Positions 11,195 through 19,442 of a DNA stretch of 64,000 nucleotides are shown here, piece after piece. Every line of letters begins with the position of its first letter. Positions within the stretch are counted from its first letter, which is position 1. A program made the position numbers and the translations under genes. The notes under the pieces are model-generated. The model was not told the origin of the DNA, ran no database searches, and saw only the letters and a program-made list of their open reading frames with translations. The DNA comes from Streptomyces sp. HB132 (lineage in GTDB: Bacteria > Actinomycetota > Actinomycetes > Streptomycetales > Streptomycetaceae), in contig NZ_JAFBGA010000004.1 of the NCBI RefSeq assembly GCF_016909575.1, positions 372,001 to 436,000 of the forward strand, in the 5' to 3' direction.

Positions 11195-11845
11195 ATGCCC
11201 GAGAACAGCACGGCCGGCAGCAGGATCCCGGCCGATTTCTGGTTCGACCCGCTCTGTCCCTGGGCCTGGATGACCTCCCGCTGGATGCTGGAGGTGGAGA
11301 AGGTCCGCGACGTGGAGGTCCGCTGGCACGTGATGAGCCTGGCGGTCCTCAACGAGCCCCGGCTCGACGAGCTGCCCGAGGAGTACCAGGACATGATGCG
11401 CACCCAGGCGTGGGCGCCGGTCCGTGTCGTCGTCGCGGCCCGGGAGAAGCACGGGGACGAGATCGTCGGCCCGTTGTACACGGCCATGGGGACCCGCTTC
11501 CACAACAAGGGCGAGGGCCCCACCCGCGAGGCGATCGCGGGTGCGCTGGCGGACGTCGGCCTCCCGGCGGATCTGCTGGAGTACGCGGACTCCGACGCCT
11601 ACGACAAGGAGCTGCGCGCCTCCCACCAGGAGGGCATCGACAAGGTCGGCCAGGACGTCGGCACCCCGGTCATCGCGGTGCCCGGTGCCGACGGCGGGCA
11701 GATCGCCTTCTTCGGCCCGGTCGTCACTCCCGCGCCGAAGGGCGAGGAGGCCGCGAAGCTCTGGGACGGCACGCTGCTGGTGGCCTCGGTCCCCGGCTTC
11801 TACGAGATCAAGCGGACCCGCACGCAGGGGCCCCTCTTCGACTGA
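11195..11845 (+). CDS. DsbA-family mycothiol-dependent reductase (Rv2466c-like)
   Basis: This 216-aa cytosolic thioredoxin-fold protein contains the DsbA helical insert. It aligns in memory with the mycobacterial mycothiol-dependent nitroreductase Rv2466c along most of its length: FWFDPLCPWAWMTSRW at the active site, HVMSLAVLNE, LYTAMGTRFHN, VGTPVIAV (cis-Pro loop) and a C-terminal KRTRTQGPLFD. The active site here reads C21-P-W-A rather than the C-P-W-C of Rv2466c, so only one thiol remains and a monothiol, mycothiol-linked mechanism is implied. The start is ATG 11195, with AGGAG five bases upstream. It diverges from pepN and faces the DUF3253 gene across a shared hairpin. Confidence 0.9.
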   Translation: MPENSTAGSRIPADFWFDPLCPWAWMTSRWMLEVEKVRDVEVRWHVMSLAVLNEPRLDELPEEYQDMMRTQAWAPVRVVVAAREKHGDEIVGPLYTAMGTRFHNKGEGPTREAIAGALADVGLPADLLEYADSDAYDKELRASHQEGIDKVGQDVGTPVIAVPGADGGQIAFFGPVVTPAPKGEEAAKLWDGTLLVASVPGFYEIKRTRTQGPLFD

Positions 11846-11854
11846 CCGGTCCGG

Positions 11855-11889
11855 CCGGTGCGGGCCCCTGGAACACCGGCCCGCACCGG
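11855..11889. terminator. Bidirectional hairpin between two convergent genes
   Basis: A perfect 12-bp inverted repeat (11855-11866 with 11878-11889) with an 11-nt loop sits exactly between the stops at 11845 (+) and 11895 (-). Confidence 0.75.
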
Positions 11890-11894
11890 GCGGG

Positions 11895-12167
11895 TCAGCG
11901 GGTGCGGCGGATACGGATCGGACCGCGGGCCTTAGCCGGGTCGACGACCTGACCACCCTGGGTGATCTCGACCTCGCCGGCGGCGACCAGCCGCCGCGCC
12001 GCGCCGCGGGCCGGCTCCATGAGCGCCCGCCAGCCGTCGTCGTCCCCCTCGTGGACCGCCCGCGCGGCGTCGGAGGGGCAGATCGTCGCGGCCGGTCCGC
12101 GCTTCTCCAGCAGCTCCAGGATGGCTCGCTCCAAGCGCCGTTCGGTCCGCCGTTCGTCGTCCGTCAC
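11895..12167 (-). CDS. DUF3253 small helical protein
   Basis: This 90-aa basic/acidic mixed protein begins VTDDERRTERRLERAILELLEKRG. The DUF3253 family pattern is seen in ICPSDAARAV, WRALMEPARGAARRLVAAGEVEITQGG and the closing GPIRIRR. It looks like a small winged-helix fold, so nucleic-acid binding is possible but unproven. The start is GTG 12167; an upstream in-frame start at 12290 would add low-complexity sequence overlapping the sodF terminator. No operon partner is close. Confidence 0.8.
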   Translation of the reverse strand: MTDDERRTERRLERAILELLEKRGPAATICPSDAARAVHEGDDDGWRALMEPARGAARRLVAAGEVEITQGGQVVDPAKARGPIRIRRTR

Positions 12168-12270
12168 CCCGCCAGTCTCGCACCGACGGCCGGTGCGCGG
12201 CGGGTGGCCGCGCACGCTTCGCAGGCGCCGGGGGTGATTCCGGCGCGGCGGCGCGTGTCCCGCTCCCATG

Positions 12271-12309
12271 GGAGAGCCCCCGCGAGTCACGTCCTCGCGG
12301 GGGCTCTCC
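12271..12309 (-). terminator. Terminator of sodF
   Basis: A perfect 16-bp inverted repeat (12271-12286 with 12294-12309, 7-nt loop) lies 65 bp past the sodF stop codon. Confidence 0.85.
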
Positions 12310-12374
12310 GTTCATCCGCCTGCCGGGTGAAGGCTGAGAAGACGATCACGAGGCAGGACGTCCGGGGTCTCCCG

Positions 12375-13016
12375 TCAGGGAGCGAGCAGCAGCACGTCCG
12401 CGCGCTCCTTGGCGGCGGCGTAGCGCTTCGCCACGTCCTGCCAGTTGACGACGCGCCACATCGCCTCGATGAAGTCCACCTTCTGGTTCTTGTACTGCAG
12501 GTAGAAGGCGTGCTCCCAGGCGTCGAAGACCAGGATCGGGACCGAGCCCTGCCCGACGTTGCCCTGGTGGTCGTAGACCTGCTCGACGATCAGCCTGCCG
12601 CTGACCGGCTCGTACGCGAGGACGCCCCAGCCGGAGCCCTGCGTGGTCGCCGCGGCCTTCGTCAGCTGGGACTTGAAGCCGGCGTACGAGCCGAAGGACT
12701 CGGTGATCGCGTCCGCCAGGTCGCCCACGCCGTCGGCCGCGAGGGGCTCGCCGCCGCCGTCGCCGGTCATGTTGTGCCAGTAGATCGAGTGCAGGATGTG
12801 GCCGGAGAGATGGAACGCGAGGTTCTTCTGGAGGCCGTTGATCGCGCCCCAGGCCTCCTTGTCGCGGGCCTCTTCCAGCTGCTCCAGGGTGTCGTTCGCA
12901 CCCTTGACGTACGCGGCGTGGTGCTTGTCGTGGTGGAGCTCGACGATCTGCGGGTTGATGACCGGTTCGAGCGCCGCGTAGTCGTACGGGAGTTCCGGAA
13001 GCGTGTACGTGGCCAT
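12375..13016 (-). CDS. sodF: Superoxide dismutase, Fe/Mn type (SodF)
   Basis: This cytosolic enzyme converts superoxide to oxygen and hydrogen peroxide. The 213-aa product has the metal ligands His28, His76, Asp165 (in VFDAWEH) and His169, and the gateway sequence HHDKHHAAY. Streptomyces uses either a nickel enzyme (SodN) or this Fe/Zn enzyme (SodF), and Nur with nickel represses sodF. The matching operator is found 35-51 bp upstream of the start (13051-13067). The start is ATG 13016, preceded by GGAGGG. Whether a sodN gene exists elsewhere cannot be seen here. Confidence 0.97.
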   Translation of the reverse strand: MATYTLPELPYDYAALEPVINPQIVELHHDKHHAAYVKGANDTLEQLEEARDKEAWGAINGLQKNLAFHLSGHILHSIYWHNMTGDGGGEPLAADGVGDLADAITESFGSYAGFKSQLTKAAATTQGSGWGVLAYEPVSGRLIVEQVYDHQGNVGQGSVPILVFDAWEHAFYLQYKNQKVDFIEAMWRVVNWQDVAKRYAAAKERADVLLLAP

Positions 13017-13050
13017 GGGTTCGAACCCTCCAACTGCTACCTGGTGGTTA

Positions 13051-13067
13051 TTGCAAGCTGTTCGCAA
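13051..13067 (-). promoter_or_regulatory. Putative Nur box upstream of sodF
   Basis: On the coding strand of sodF the sequence is TTGCGAACAGCTTGCAA. It fits the reported Nur operator form tTGCaa-N5-ttGCAA with one half intact and the other having one or two differences. Nur with nickel would repress sodF here. The spacing to the start codon is compatible with promoter overlap. Confidence 0.7.
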
Positions 13068-13113
13068 TTGCAGGCTAGCAGGAGGAGGGCCCGAAGGTGA
13101 TCAGCCGTTCGCC

Positions 13114-14178
13114 CTAGGACCGGAGTCCGTCGCGCGCGGCCGCCGCCAGGTCGGGGAAGTCGGTCACGACGGCGTCCACCCCCCGGCCGAAGTGGAAGGC
13201 GTACTCGGCGAACGCGTCACCGAAGTCGTTCGGCGCGGTGCCCCTCCGGTACTCGGCCGGGAGGTACTGGTTCTCGGCGCGGAAGGTGTACGCCCCGACC
13301 TTCAGTCCTGCCGCGTGGGCGTCGTCCAGCAGGGGCGACGGGGGGACCAGGGATGACTTGTCCGGGCCTATCCACCCGGCGTACGAGGCGATCTCGCGCA
13401 GCCCCGCGGGCGTCATCATCTCCTTGTACGTCACGGGGTGGCCGTACGGACCGCCGCTCGTCCCCAGCGCCTGCCACAGCGGGAGGCCGAGACGTGCCGC
13501 CGCCACCTCACGGAGGCTGGACGGGTCGAACGACTGGACGACGCAGTCGCGTGCGGTCAGCCGGTTGCGGCGGACGAGCCTGATGAGCTCGGGCTCCAGG
13601 GGCAGTCCGGCCGAACGGAAGTACACCGGGTGCTTGGTCTCCGGGAAGACCGCGATCCTGCGGCCGTGCTCCTTCGAGAGGGCGCGGGCCAGGTCGACGA
13701 CCTCCTGGAAGGTCATGATCTGCTCGCGGCCGTCGAAGACGGTGTTGCGGTTGCGGACCAGGGGGAGCCGCTCCACCGCGCGCAGCGTCTTCAGCTCGGC
13801 GAGGGTGAAGTCCTCCGTGAACCAGCCCGTGACGGCGCGGCCGTCCACCGTCTTCGTGGTGCGGCGGCCCGCGAACTCCGGGTGCCCGGCCACGTCCGTG
13901 GTGCCGGAGATCTCGTTCTCGTGGCGCACCACCAGGACGTGGTCCCTGGTCGGGACGAGGTCGGGCTCGATCCAGTCGGCCCCGGCACGCACCGCGAAGG
14001 TGTAGGCGGAAGCGGTGTGCTCGGGCCGCCACCCGGCGGCACCCCGGTGACCGATGACGAGCGGCGCCCTCGCGCCGCCGTGCCGTTCGGTGGCCGCGGC
14101 GGCGGGAACCGCCGCCGCGGCGGAGACGGCCGCTGTGGCCAGAAGGATCGAGCGGCGTCGCGGACGAGGTAAGGACAT
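13114..14178 (-). CDS. Secreted glycerophosphodiester phosphodiesterase
   Basis: This enzyme hydrolyses glycerophosphodiesters to glycerol-3-phosphate and an alcohol. The 354-aa precursor has a twin-arginine-like signal (PRPRRRSILLATAAVSA, cleavage near AAAAT), so the enzyme is probably exported, perhaps folded, by Tat. GDPD signatures are LVIGHRGAAGWRPEHT at the catalytic core start, WIEPDLVPTRD, HENEISGTTD and FPETKHP. The C-terminal VDAVVTDFPD is the usual closing strand. The start is ATG 14178, with GAGGAG upstream. A role in phosphate or teichoic-acid/phospholipid turnover is likely. No PHO box was identified by eye. Confidence 0.93.
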   Translation of the reverse strand: MSLPRPRRRSILLATAAVSAAAAVPAAAATERHGGARAPLVIGHRGAAGWRPEHTASAYTFAVRAGADWIEPDLVPTRDHVLVVRHENEISGTTDVAGHPEFAGRRTTKTVDGRAVTGWFTEDFTLAELKTLRAVERLPLVRNRNTVFDGREQIMTFQEVVDLARALSKEHGRRIAVFPETKHPVYFRSAGLPLEPELIRLVRRNRLTARDCVVQSFDPSSLREVAAARLGLPLWQALGTSGGPYGHPVTYKEMMTPAGLREIASYAGWIGPDKSSLVPPSPLLDDAHAAGLKVGAYTFRAENQYLPAEYRRGTAPNDFGDAFAEYAFHFGRGVDAVVTDFPDLAAAARDGLRS

Positions 14179-14296
14179 GCGGTCTCCTCGGCAGGCGCGG
14201 CCGGAGCCACGCGGGATCACGTCAGGGCGGACAGCACCTTGCCACCTCGTGTACGGCCATGGGTACGGTTCCCGCAGACGACCGAGGAGGCGGGGC

Positions 14297-14779
14297 GTGA
14301 AGCCACGGCAGGACCTGGAGCTACGACCGGGACGGCCCGACGAGGCCGCGGCGTTGACCGCGCTGGCCCTGCGGTCCAAGGCCCACTGGGGGTACGACGA
14401 GGCGTTCCTGGCCGCCTGCGTCGACGAACTGACCGTCCGCGAAGGTGATACGGAGGGCGGGCGTACGGCGGTCGCGGAGGGGGACGGCCGCGTCCTGGGC
14501 TTCGCGACCCTGTCCGGGGAGCCGCCCGAGGGCGCACTCGGCATGATGTTCGTCGAGCCGGACGCCATCGGCCGCGGCGTGGGCCGGATCCTGTTCGAGC
14601 ACACCATGGCTCAGGCCGGCCGGCTCGGCTTCGAGGCGCTCACGATCGACGCCGACCCGAACGCCGAGCCGTTCTACACGGCGATGGGCGCGGTCCGGAT
14701 CGGCGCCACCCCGTCGGGCTCCGTCCCCGGGCGTGAACTGCCGCTGCTCAGAATCGTGTTCGGCGCTCAGCCCGGCTGA
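14297..14779 (+). CDS. GNAT family N-acetyltransferase
   Basis: This 160-aa GCN5-type acetyltransferase uses acetyl-CoA; the substrate is unknown. The acetyl-CoA motif A reads MMFVEPDAIGRGVGRILFEH (about residues 83-102), followed by LTIDADPNAEPFYTAMGAVRIG, which is motif B with the usual Y/F near the end. The start is GTG 14297, with GAGGAGG nine bases upstream. It ends by overlapping the convergent acetyltransferase gene by 13 bp, so there is no room for a terminator. Divergent from the GDPD gene by 118 bp. Confidence 0.88.
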   Translation: MKPRQDLELRPGRPDEAAALTALALRSKAHWGYDEAFLAACVDELTVREGDTEGGRTAVAEGDGRVLGFATLSGEPPEGALGMMFVEPDAIGRGVGRILFEHTMAQAGRLGFEALTIDADPNAEPFYTAMGAVRIGATPSGSVPGRELPLLRIVFGAQPG

Positions 14780-15414
14780 GGAGCGGCCGCTTCCAGGTCG
14801 TCGACGCTCCCGGACATGATGGTGCGGACGTGCTCGGTGATGTGCTCGGCGGGCCAGTCCCACCAGGCGACGGCCAGGAGCCGGGCGATGTCCGCGTCGT
14901 CGTAACGGGTGCGGAGCAGCTTCGCGGGGTTGCCGCCGACGATGCCGTAGTCGGGCACGTCGGACGTGACGACGGAGCCGGCGGCGATGATCGCGCCGTT
15001 CCCGATCCGGACGCCCGGCATCACCGTCACCCGGTAGCCGAACCACACGTCGTGGCCGACCACGGTGTCACCTCGGCCGGGCAGCCCGGTCAGCAGGTCG
15101 AAGTGGTCGGCCCAGGAGCCGCCCATGGTGGGGAACGGGAACGTGGAGGGTCCGTCCATGCGGTGGTTGGCGCCGTTCATGATGAACCGCACCCCGGTCC
15201 CCAGCGCGCAGAAACGTCCGATCACGAGCTTCTCGGGGCCGTAGTGGTAGAGCACGTTGCGGGTCTCGAACGCCGTCGCGTCATCGGGGTCGTCGTAGTA
15301 CGAGTACGCGCCGACCTCGATGAGCGGGGACGTGACCAGGGGCTGGAGCTGCACCACCCGCGGCTGGCCGGGCATCGGGTGCAGCACGGTCGGATCTGCG
15401 GGGAGGGGACTCAT
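14767..15414 (-). CDS. Hexapeptide-repeat xenobiotic O-acetyltransferase (Vat/CatB-like)
   Basis: This 215-aa acetyltransferase has a left-handed beta-helix fold. It carries the catalytic-His loop MNGANHRMDG (about residues 79-88), the VVGHDVWFGYRVTVMPGVRIGNGAIIAAGSVV hexapeptide coil, and the IVGGNPAKLLRTRYD closing motif typical of the Vat/CatB family. Members acetylate streptogramin A or chloramphenicol, but many environmental homologues have unknown substrates, so no resistance phenotype is claimed. The start is ATG 15414, with GAGGG upstream. The stop overlaps the stop of the convergent GNAT gene. Confidence 0.88.
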   Translation of the reverse strand: MSPLPADPTVLHPMPGQPRVVQLQPLVTSPLIEVGAYSYYDDPDDATAFETRNVLYHYGPEKLVIGRFCALGTGVRFIMNGANHRMDGPSTFPFPTMGGSWADHFDLLTGLPGRGDTVVGHDVWFGYRVTVMPGVRIGNGAIIAAGSVVTSDVPDYGIVGGNPAKLLRTRYDDADIARLLAVAWWDWPAEHITEHVRTIMSGSVDDLEAAAPQPG

Positions 15415-15450
15415 GGGGGCACCCTCGCAGAAGGACCGTGCCTCATGCAC

Positions 15451-16866
15451 TCAGTTTTCGGCCGGTGTGCCGCGCTCCGCCCGCTTCTGCCGCACCAGGC
15501 CGGTCACGATCAGCAGTGCGGTCAGTGCCCCCGTCGCCAGCAGCTGGTCGCGTGTGTCGGGCTGGCCAAGCATCAGGACGAAGATGCCGACCATGGCGAC
15601 CAGCGCCACGATCGTCAGGACCGGGAAGAACCACATCCGGACGACGAGCCGGTCCGGGGCCTCGCGCTCCGTCCGCTTGCGCAGGATCAGCTGGGAGACG
15701 GCGATGAAGATCCAGACGACCAGGATGACCGCGCCGATCATGTTGAGCAGCCACGGGAAGACGTCGTCGGGACGCCAGTAGCTGAGCAGCACGCACAGGA
15801 AGCCGAAGGCCGAGGAGGCGAGCACGGCGTTGCGCGGGACGCCCGAGGAGATCTTGCCGAGCACCTTCGGGCCCTGGCCGCGGGCCACGAGGGAACGCGC
15901 CATGCGCGAGGAGCCGTAGATGTTGGCGTTCATCGCGGAGAGCAGGGCGATCAGGATGACCACGTTCATGATCTCCGCGGCACCGCTGATGCCGAGGTGG
16001 TCGAGCATCGCGTAGAACGGACCGACCTCGGCGACCTGGGGGTCGTCCCACGGCACGAGGGTCACGATGACCGCCATCGAGCCGATGTAGAAGACCGCGA
16101 TGCGCCACATCGCCGTACGCACCGCCTTGGCGACGCCCTGCACGGGGTTCTCGGACTCGGCCGCCGCGATGGTGACGGTCTCCAGACCGCCGTACGCGAA
16201 GACGGAGGCGAGCAGGCCGATGATCAGGCCTTCGGAGCCGTTCGGCAGGAAGCCGCCGTCCCCGGTGAGGTTCGAGGTACCGGGGGAGTCCGTGTCGGGC
16301 AGCACGCCCAGGATCGCGAGGAGGCCCAGTACCAGGAAGAGCGTGATCGCGATGACCTTGAGCGCGGCGAACCAGAACTCGAACTCACCGAAGTTCTTCA
16401 CGGCGGCGAGATTCGTGCCGAGGAAGACCACCATGAAGAGGGCCACCCAGGCCCACTCCGGCGTACCGGGCAGCCAGCCGGTGACGATCTGCGCGGCGCC
16501 GATCCCCTCCAGCCCGACGGCGACGCAGAGCAGCACCCAGAACGACCACCCGGCCGTGAAGCCGGCCCACGGCCCGATCGCCCGTTCCGCGTGGACGGAG
16601 AAGGAGCCGGAGGCGGGGTTGGCGGCCGACATCTCGCCGAGCATCCGCATCACGAACATGACCAGCAGTCCGGAGACGGCGTACGCGACGACGATCGAGG
16701 GGCCGGCCGCGGCGATGCCGGCACCGGAGCCGACGAACAGCCCGGCCCCGATCACACCGCCCAGGGCGATCATCGACAGGTGGCGCTGCTTGAGTCCGTG
16801 GGTGAGCGCGGAGTCGGCGCCGGGGGTGGCGGCGTCCGTGGGGGGCGGCGCGGAGGTCCGGGACAT
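15451..16866 (-). CDS. APC-family amino-acid permease 1
   Basis: This 471-aa cytoplasmic-membrane transporter of the amino-acid transporter (AAT) group has about 12 membrane helices. The N-terminal KQRHLSMIALGGVIGAGLFVGSG and GEMSAANPASGSFSVHAERAIGPWAGF are family hallmarks in the first two helices and the substrate/proton-coupling region. It is one of three close paralogues in 5.4 kb. It lies 119 bp downstream of permease 2, so it could be read from that promoter or its own; no clear terminator separates them. The ribosome-binding site is weak. The substrate is not predictable; related proteins carry asparagine, GABA, aromatic or other neutral amino acids. Confidence 0.92.
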   Translation of the reverse strand: MSRTSAPPPTDAATPGADSALTHGLKQRHLSMIALGGVIGAGLFVGSGAGIAAAGPSIVVAYAVSGLLVMFVMRMLGEMSAANPASGSFSVHAERAIGPWAGFTAGWSFWVLLCVAVGLEGIGAAQIVTGWLPGTPEWAWVALFMVVFLGTNLAAVKNFGEFEFWFAALKVIAITLFLVLGLLAILGVLPDTDSPGTSNLTGDGGFLPNGSEGLIIGLLASVFAYGGLETVTIAAAESENPVQGVAKAVRTAMWRIAVFYIGSMAVIVTLVPWDDPQVAEVGPFYAMLDHLGISGAAEIMNVVILIALLSAMNANIYGSSRMARSLVARGQGPKVLGKISSGVPRNAVLASSAFGFLCVLLSYWRPDDVFPWLLNMIGAVILVVWIFIAVSQLILRKRTEREAPDRLVVRMWFFPVLTIVALVAMVGIFVLMLGQPDTRDQLLATGALTALLIVTGLVRQKRAERGTPAEN

Positions 16867-16985
16867 GGACGGGCTCTGTTCACTGGTCGGGACGGGGGGC
16901 AGCCCACAGTCTGGCTACGGGTCCCGCCCATGAGGAACAGCTGTCCGCTATACGGTCACCAGGCTCACACAAGGTGCTCACCCGC

Positions 16986-18383
16986 CTACGGCCGTGCGCG
17001 CAGCTCCCGCACGAACGCGACGAGCAGCACCACGCCCGTGGCACCTGCCGACCACAGCACCTGGGGACGGGCCACGTCGTCGGTGAGCATCAGCAGCAGG
17101 ACGGCCGACAGGCCGGCCAGGGCGACCCAGGTCAGATAGGGGAAGCACCACATCCGCAGCGCCAGGGCGCCCGGCGCCTCCCGCTCCAGCCGGCCCCGCA
17201 GCCGCAGTTGTGAGGCGGCGATCAGCCCCCAGACGAACAGCAGGACCGCGCCGACCGAGTTGAGCATGTAGAGGAACACGGTGTCGGGCCACTGGAGATT
17301 GAGCAGTACGGAGACGAAACCGAAGGCCACCGAGGCCAGCACCGCACGACGGGGCACCCCGCCCCCGCCGCCCTGTCCGCCCGAGACCCTCAGCAGTCCC
17401 CGCGGCGCCTCGCCGCGCTCGGCCAGCGAGAAGATCATCCGGGATGAGCCGTACAGATTGGCGTTGAGCGCCGACAGCAGCGCGACGAACACCACGATGT
17501 TCATGATCTGCCCGGCCGACGGCACGCCGATCGAATCCAGGACCTCCACGTACGGGCTGAGCCCGGCCTGCTGGGCGGTCCACGGCAGCACGGTCACGAT
17601 GACCAGCATCGAGCCGACGTAGAAGAAGAGGATGCGCACCACCGCGCTGCGCACCGCCCGCCCCACGGCGCGGGCCGGATCGTCCGTCTCGGCCGCCGCG
17701 ATGGTCACGACCTCCAGCCCGCCGAAGGCGAACACCACGGTGAGGACGCCGGAGACCACGCCGTCCCAGCCGTGCGGCAGGAAGCCGCCCTGGCCGGTGA
17801 GGTTCGTCAGCCCCACCGGAGCGGTGTCGGGAAGGACACCGAACACCGCCAGCAGGCCGAGGGCCAGGAAGACGACGATCGCGGCCACCTTCAACGCGGC
17901 GAACCAGAACTCGAACTCGCCGAAGTTCTTCACGGCCGTCAGGTTGGCCACGGTGAACACCACCATGAACAGCAGTACCCAGAGCCACTGGTCCACCGCG
18001 GGCACCCAGGCGTGGGCGATCTGCGCGGCGGCCGTCGCCTCCACGGCGAGCACCACCACCAGCATGAACCAGTAGAGCCAGCCGACGCTGAAGCCGGCCC
18101 AGCGGCCCAGCGCACGCTCCGCGTGGACGGAGAATGACCCGGACGCGGGCATCGCCGCCGACATCTCCCCGAGCATCCGCATCACCAGCATCGCGAGCGC
18201 GCCCGCGATCAGGTACGAGACGACCACGGCGGGCCCGGCGACCGCGATCCCGGCGCCCGAACCGACGAAGAGACCGGCACCGATCACACCGCCGAGGCCG
18301 AGCATCGTCAGGTGGCGCTGCTTCAGACCGTGGGCCAGGGGCTCGGACGGAACGGGGGAGTGCGTGGGGGGCGCGTCGTGCAT
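16986..18383 (-). CDS. APC-family amino-acid permease 2
   Basis: This 465-aa AAT-type permease has about 12 helices and begins after LAHGLKQRHLTMLGLGGVIGAGLFVGSGAGI. It keeps SGSFSVHAERALGRWAGFSVGW and AVKNFGEFEFWFAALKV, almost identical to permease 1 in those segments, which shows recent common descent. Its loops and C-terminus differ more, which suggests specialised substrates. The start is ATG 18383 with only a weak GAGAG upstream. It is divergent from bioY, with 257 bp between starts. Confidence 0.92.
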   Translation of the reverse strand: MHDAPPTHSPVPSEPLAHGLKQRHLTMLGLGGVIGAGLFVGSGAGIAVAGPAVVVSYLIAGALAMLVMRMLGEMSAAMPASGSFSVHAERALGRWAGFSVGWLYWFMLVVVLAVEATAAAQIAHAWVPAVDQWLWVLLFMVVFTVANLTAVKNFGEFEFWFAALKVAAIVVFLALGLLAVFGVLPDTAPVGLTNLTGQGGFLPHGWDGVVSGVLTVVFAFGGLEVVTIAAAETDDPARAVGRAVRSAVVRILFFYVGSMLVIVTVLPWTAQQAGLSPYVEVLDSIGVPSAGQIMNIVVFVALLSALNANLYGSSRMIFSLAERGEAPRGLLRVSGGQGGGGGVPRRAVLASVAFGFVSVLLNLQWPDTVFLYMLNSVGAVLLFVWGLIAASQLRLRGRLEREAPGALALRMWCFPYLTWVALAGLSAVLLLMLTDDVARPQVLWSAGATGVVLLVAFVRELRARP

Positions 18384-18541
18384 GAGCTGCGGATCACTCT
18401 CGGATCATTTATGGGGAACCTACAGTCTCACGGGATGTCGCCCACTCCCGAACGGAGGGCTGTCCACACCCCCACCTCCGTGACCAGCATCACGTCGATG
18501 GGCGATTGCGCAACGCTCTTTGTGTGAACCCAATAAACTCC

Positions 18542-18567
18542 TCAGCCGCCGCTTTGTGGGCGGCTGA
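18542..18567 (+). other. Hairpin in the bioY upstream region
   Basis: A 9-bp perfect inverted repeat (18542-18550 with 18559-18567) lies about 75 bp before the bioY start. It could be in the leader and act as an attenuator or operator. No biotin riboswitch is known, so the function is open. Confidence 0.35.
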
Positions 18568-18640
18568 TGGTGATCGAGCGATATGGCGTCGGCTAACGTC
18601 ACCCTCAGTCCGTCCTGCCGACCTCACCCGCGGAGTCCCG

Positions 18641-19234
18641 ATGAGTACTGCTGCCGCCCCCGCCCGTTCCGGAGCGGTCCTCGCCGACCTGCTGCCCGCA
18701 GTCCGGCACCGTTACGCCGTGGACACGGCGCTGGTCGTCGGCGGCGCCGTCCTCACCGGCATCGCGGCCCAGATCGCCGTGCCCGTCCCGGGCTCCCCGG
18801 TCCCCGTCACCGGCCAGACCTTCGCCGCGCTGCTCATCGGCACCGCGCTGGGTGCCCGCCGCGGTTTCCTCTCCCTCGCCCTGTACGCGATCGTCGGCAT
18901 GGCCGGGATGCCCTGGTTCTCCGAGGGCACCTCCGGCCCGGGCGGAGCGTCGTTCGGCTACGTCCTCGGCATGCTGCTCGCCGCCACCGTCGTCGGCGGC
19001 CTGGCCCGCCGGGGCGGCGACCGGTCCGTCCTGCGCACCGCGGGCACGATGGCGGTCGGCTCCCTCGTCATCTACGCGGTCGGCGTGCCGTACCTGGCGC
19101 TCTCCACCGGCATGTCGTTGAGCGCCGCCGTCGCGGCCGGCCTGGTGCCGTTCCTGATCGGCGACGCCCTCAAGGCCGCGCTGGCCATGGGCGCGCTGCC
19201 CGCCTCCTGGAAGCTCGTCGGGCGTCGCGGCTGA
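18641..19234 (+). CDS. bioY: Biotin transporter S component BioY
   Basis: This 197-aa membrane protein is the substrate-binding component of an energy-coupling-factor biotin transporter. About six helices are seen. The BioY signatures are GIAAQIAVPVPGSPVPVTGQTFAALL near residues 38-63 and LSLALYAIVGMAGMPWF, and VPFLIGDALKAALA precedes the C-terminus. No EcfA/EcfT genes are adjacent, so it either works alone, as reported for some BioY proteins, or borrows a shared module. The start is ATG 18641, with GGAG seven bases upstream. It is inserted on the plus strand between permeases 2 and 3 and has its own terminator. Confidence 0.95.
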   Translation: MSTAAAPARSGAVLADLLPAVRHRYAVDTALVVGGAVLTGIAAQIAVPVPGSPVPVTGQTFAALLIGTALGARRGFLSLALYAIVGMAGMPWFSEGTSGPGGASFGYVLGMLLAATVVGGLARRGGDRSVLRTAGTMAVGSLVIYAVGVPYLALSTGMSLSAAVAAGLVPFLIGDALKAALAMGALPASWKLVGRRG

Positions 19235-19249
19235 CGCCGAGGCACCACC

Positions 19250-19298
19250 GGAAAGGCCCGCCGGCCGTACGCACGACACCGTGCCGGCGGGCCTTTCC
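19250..19298 (+). terminator. Terminator of bioY
   Basis: A perfect 16-bp inverted repeat (19250-19265 with 19283-19298, 17-nt loop) begins 15 bp after the bioY stop. Confidence 0.82.
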
Positions 19299-19357
19299 CG
19301 TGCCCGGGACCGTGCCCGTGGAAGCGGTGCGGCCGGCCGGGTGGCGCGGTCATGAGA

Positions 19358-19402
19358 AAGGCTCTCCCTCCGCCCCGGCTTCGCGGGCGGAGGGAGAGCC
19401 TT
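19358..19402 (-). terminator. Terminator of permease 3
   Basis: A perfect 17-bp inverted repeat (19358-19374 with 19386-19402, 11-nt loop), followed on the minus strand by TTTC, lies 41 bp after the permease 3 stop. Confidence 0.85.
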
Positions 19403-19442
19403 CCCGGTACACCTGACATCAGCCGTCAGGCACGCGTACCGA

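Noticed and set aside
14767..15414. Antibiotic resistance gene of the Vat type
   Set aside because: The fold and motifs fit the Vat/CatB family, but similarity alone does not show streptogramin acetylation and many homologues have other roles.
18384..18640. Biotin riboswitch ahead of bioY
   Set aside because: No biotin riboswitch class is known and no conserved aptamer is seen; only a simple 9-bp hairpin is present.
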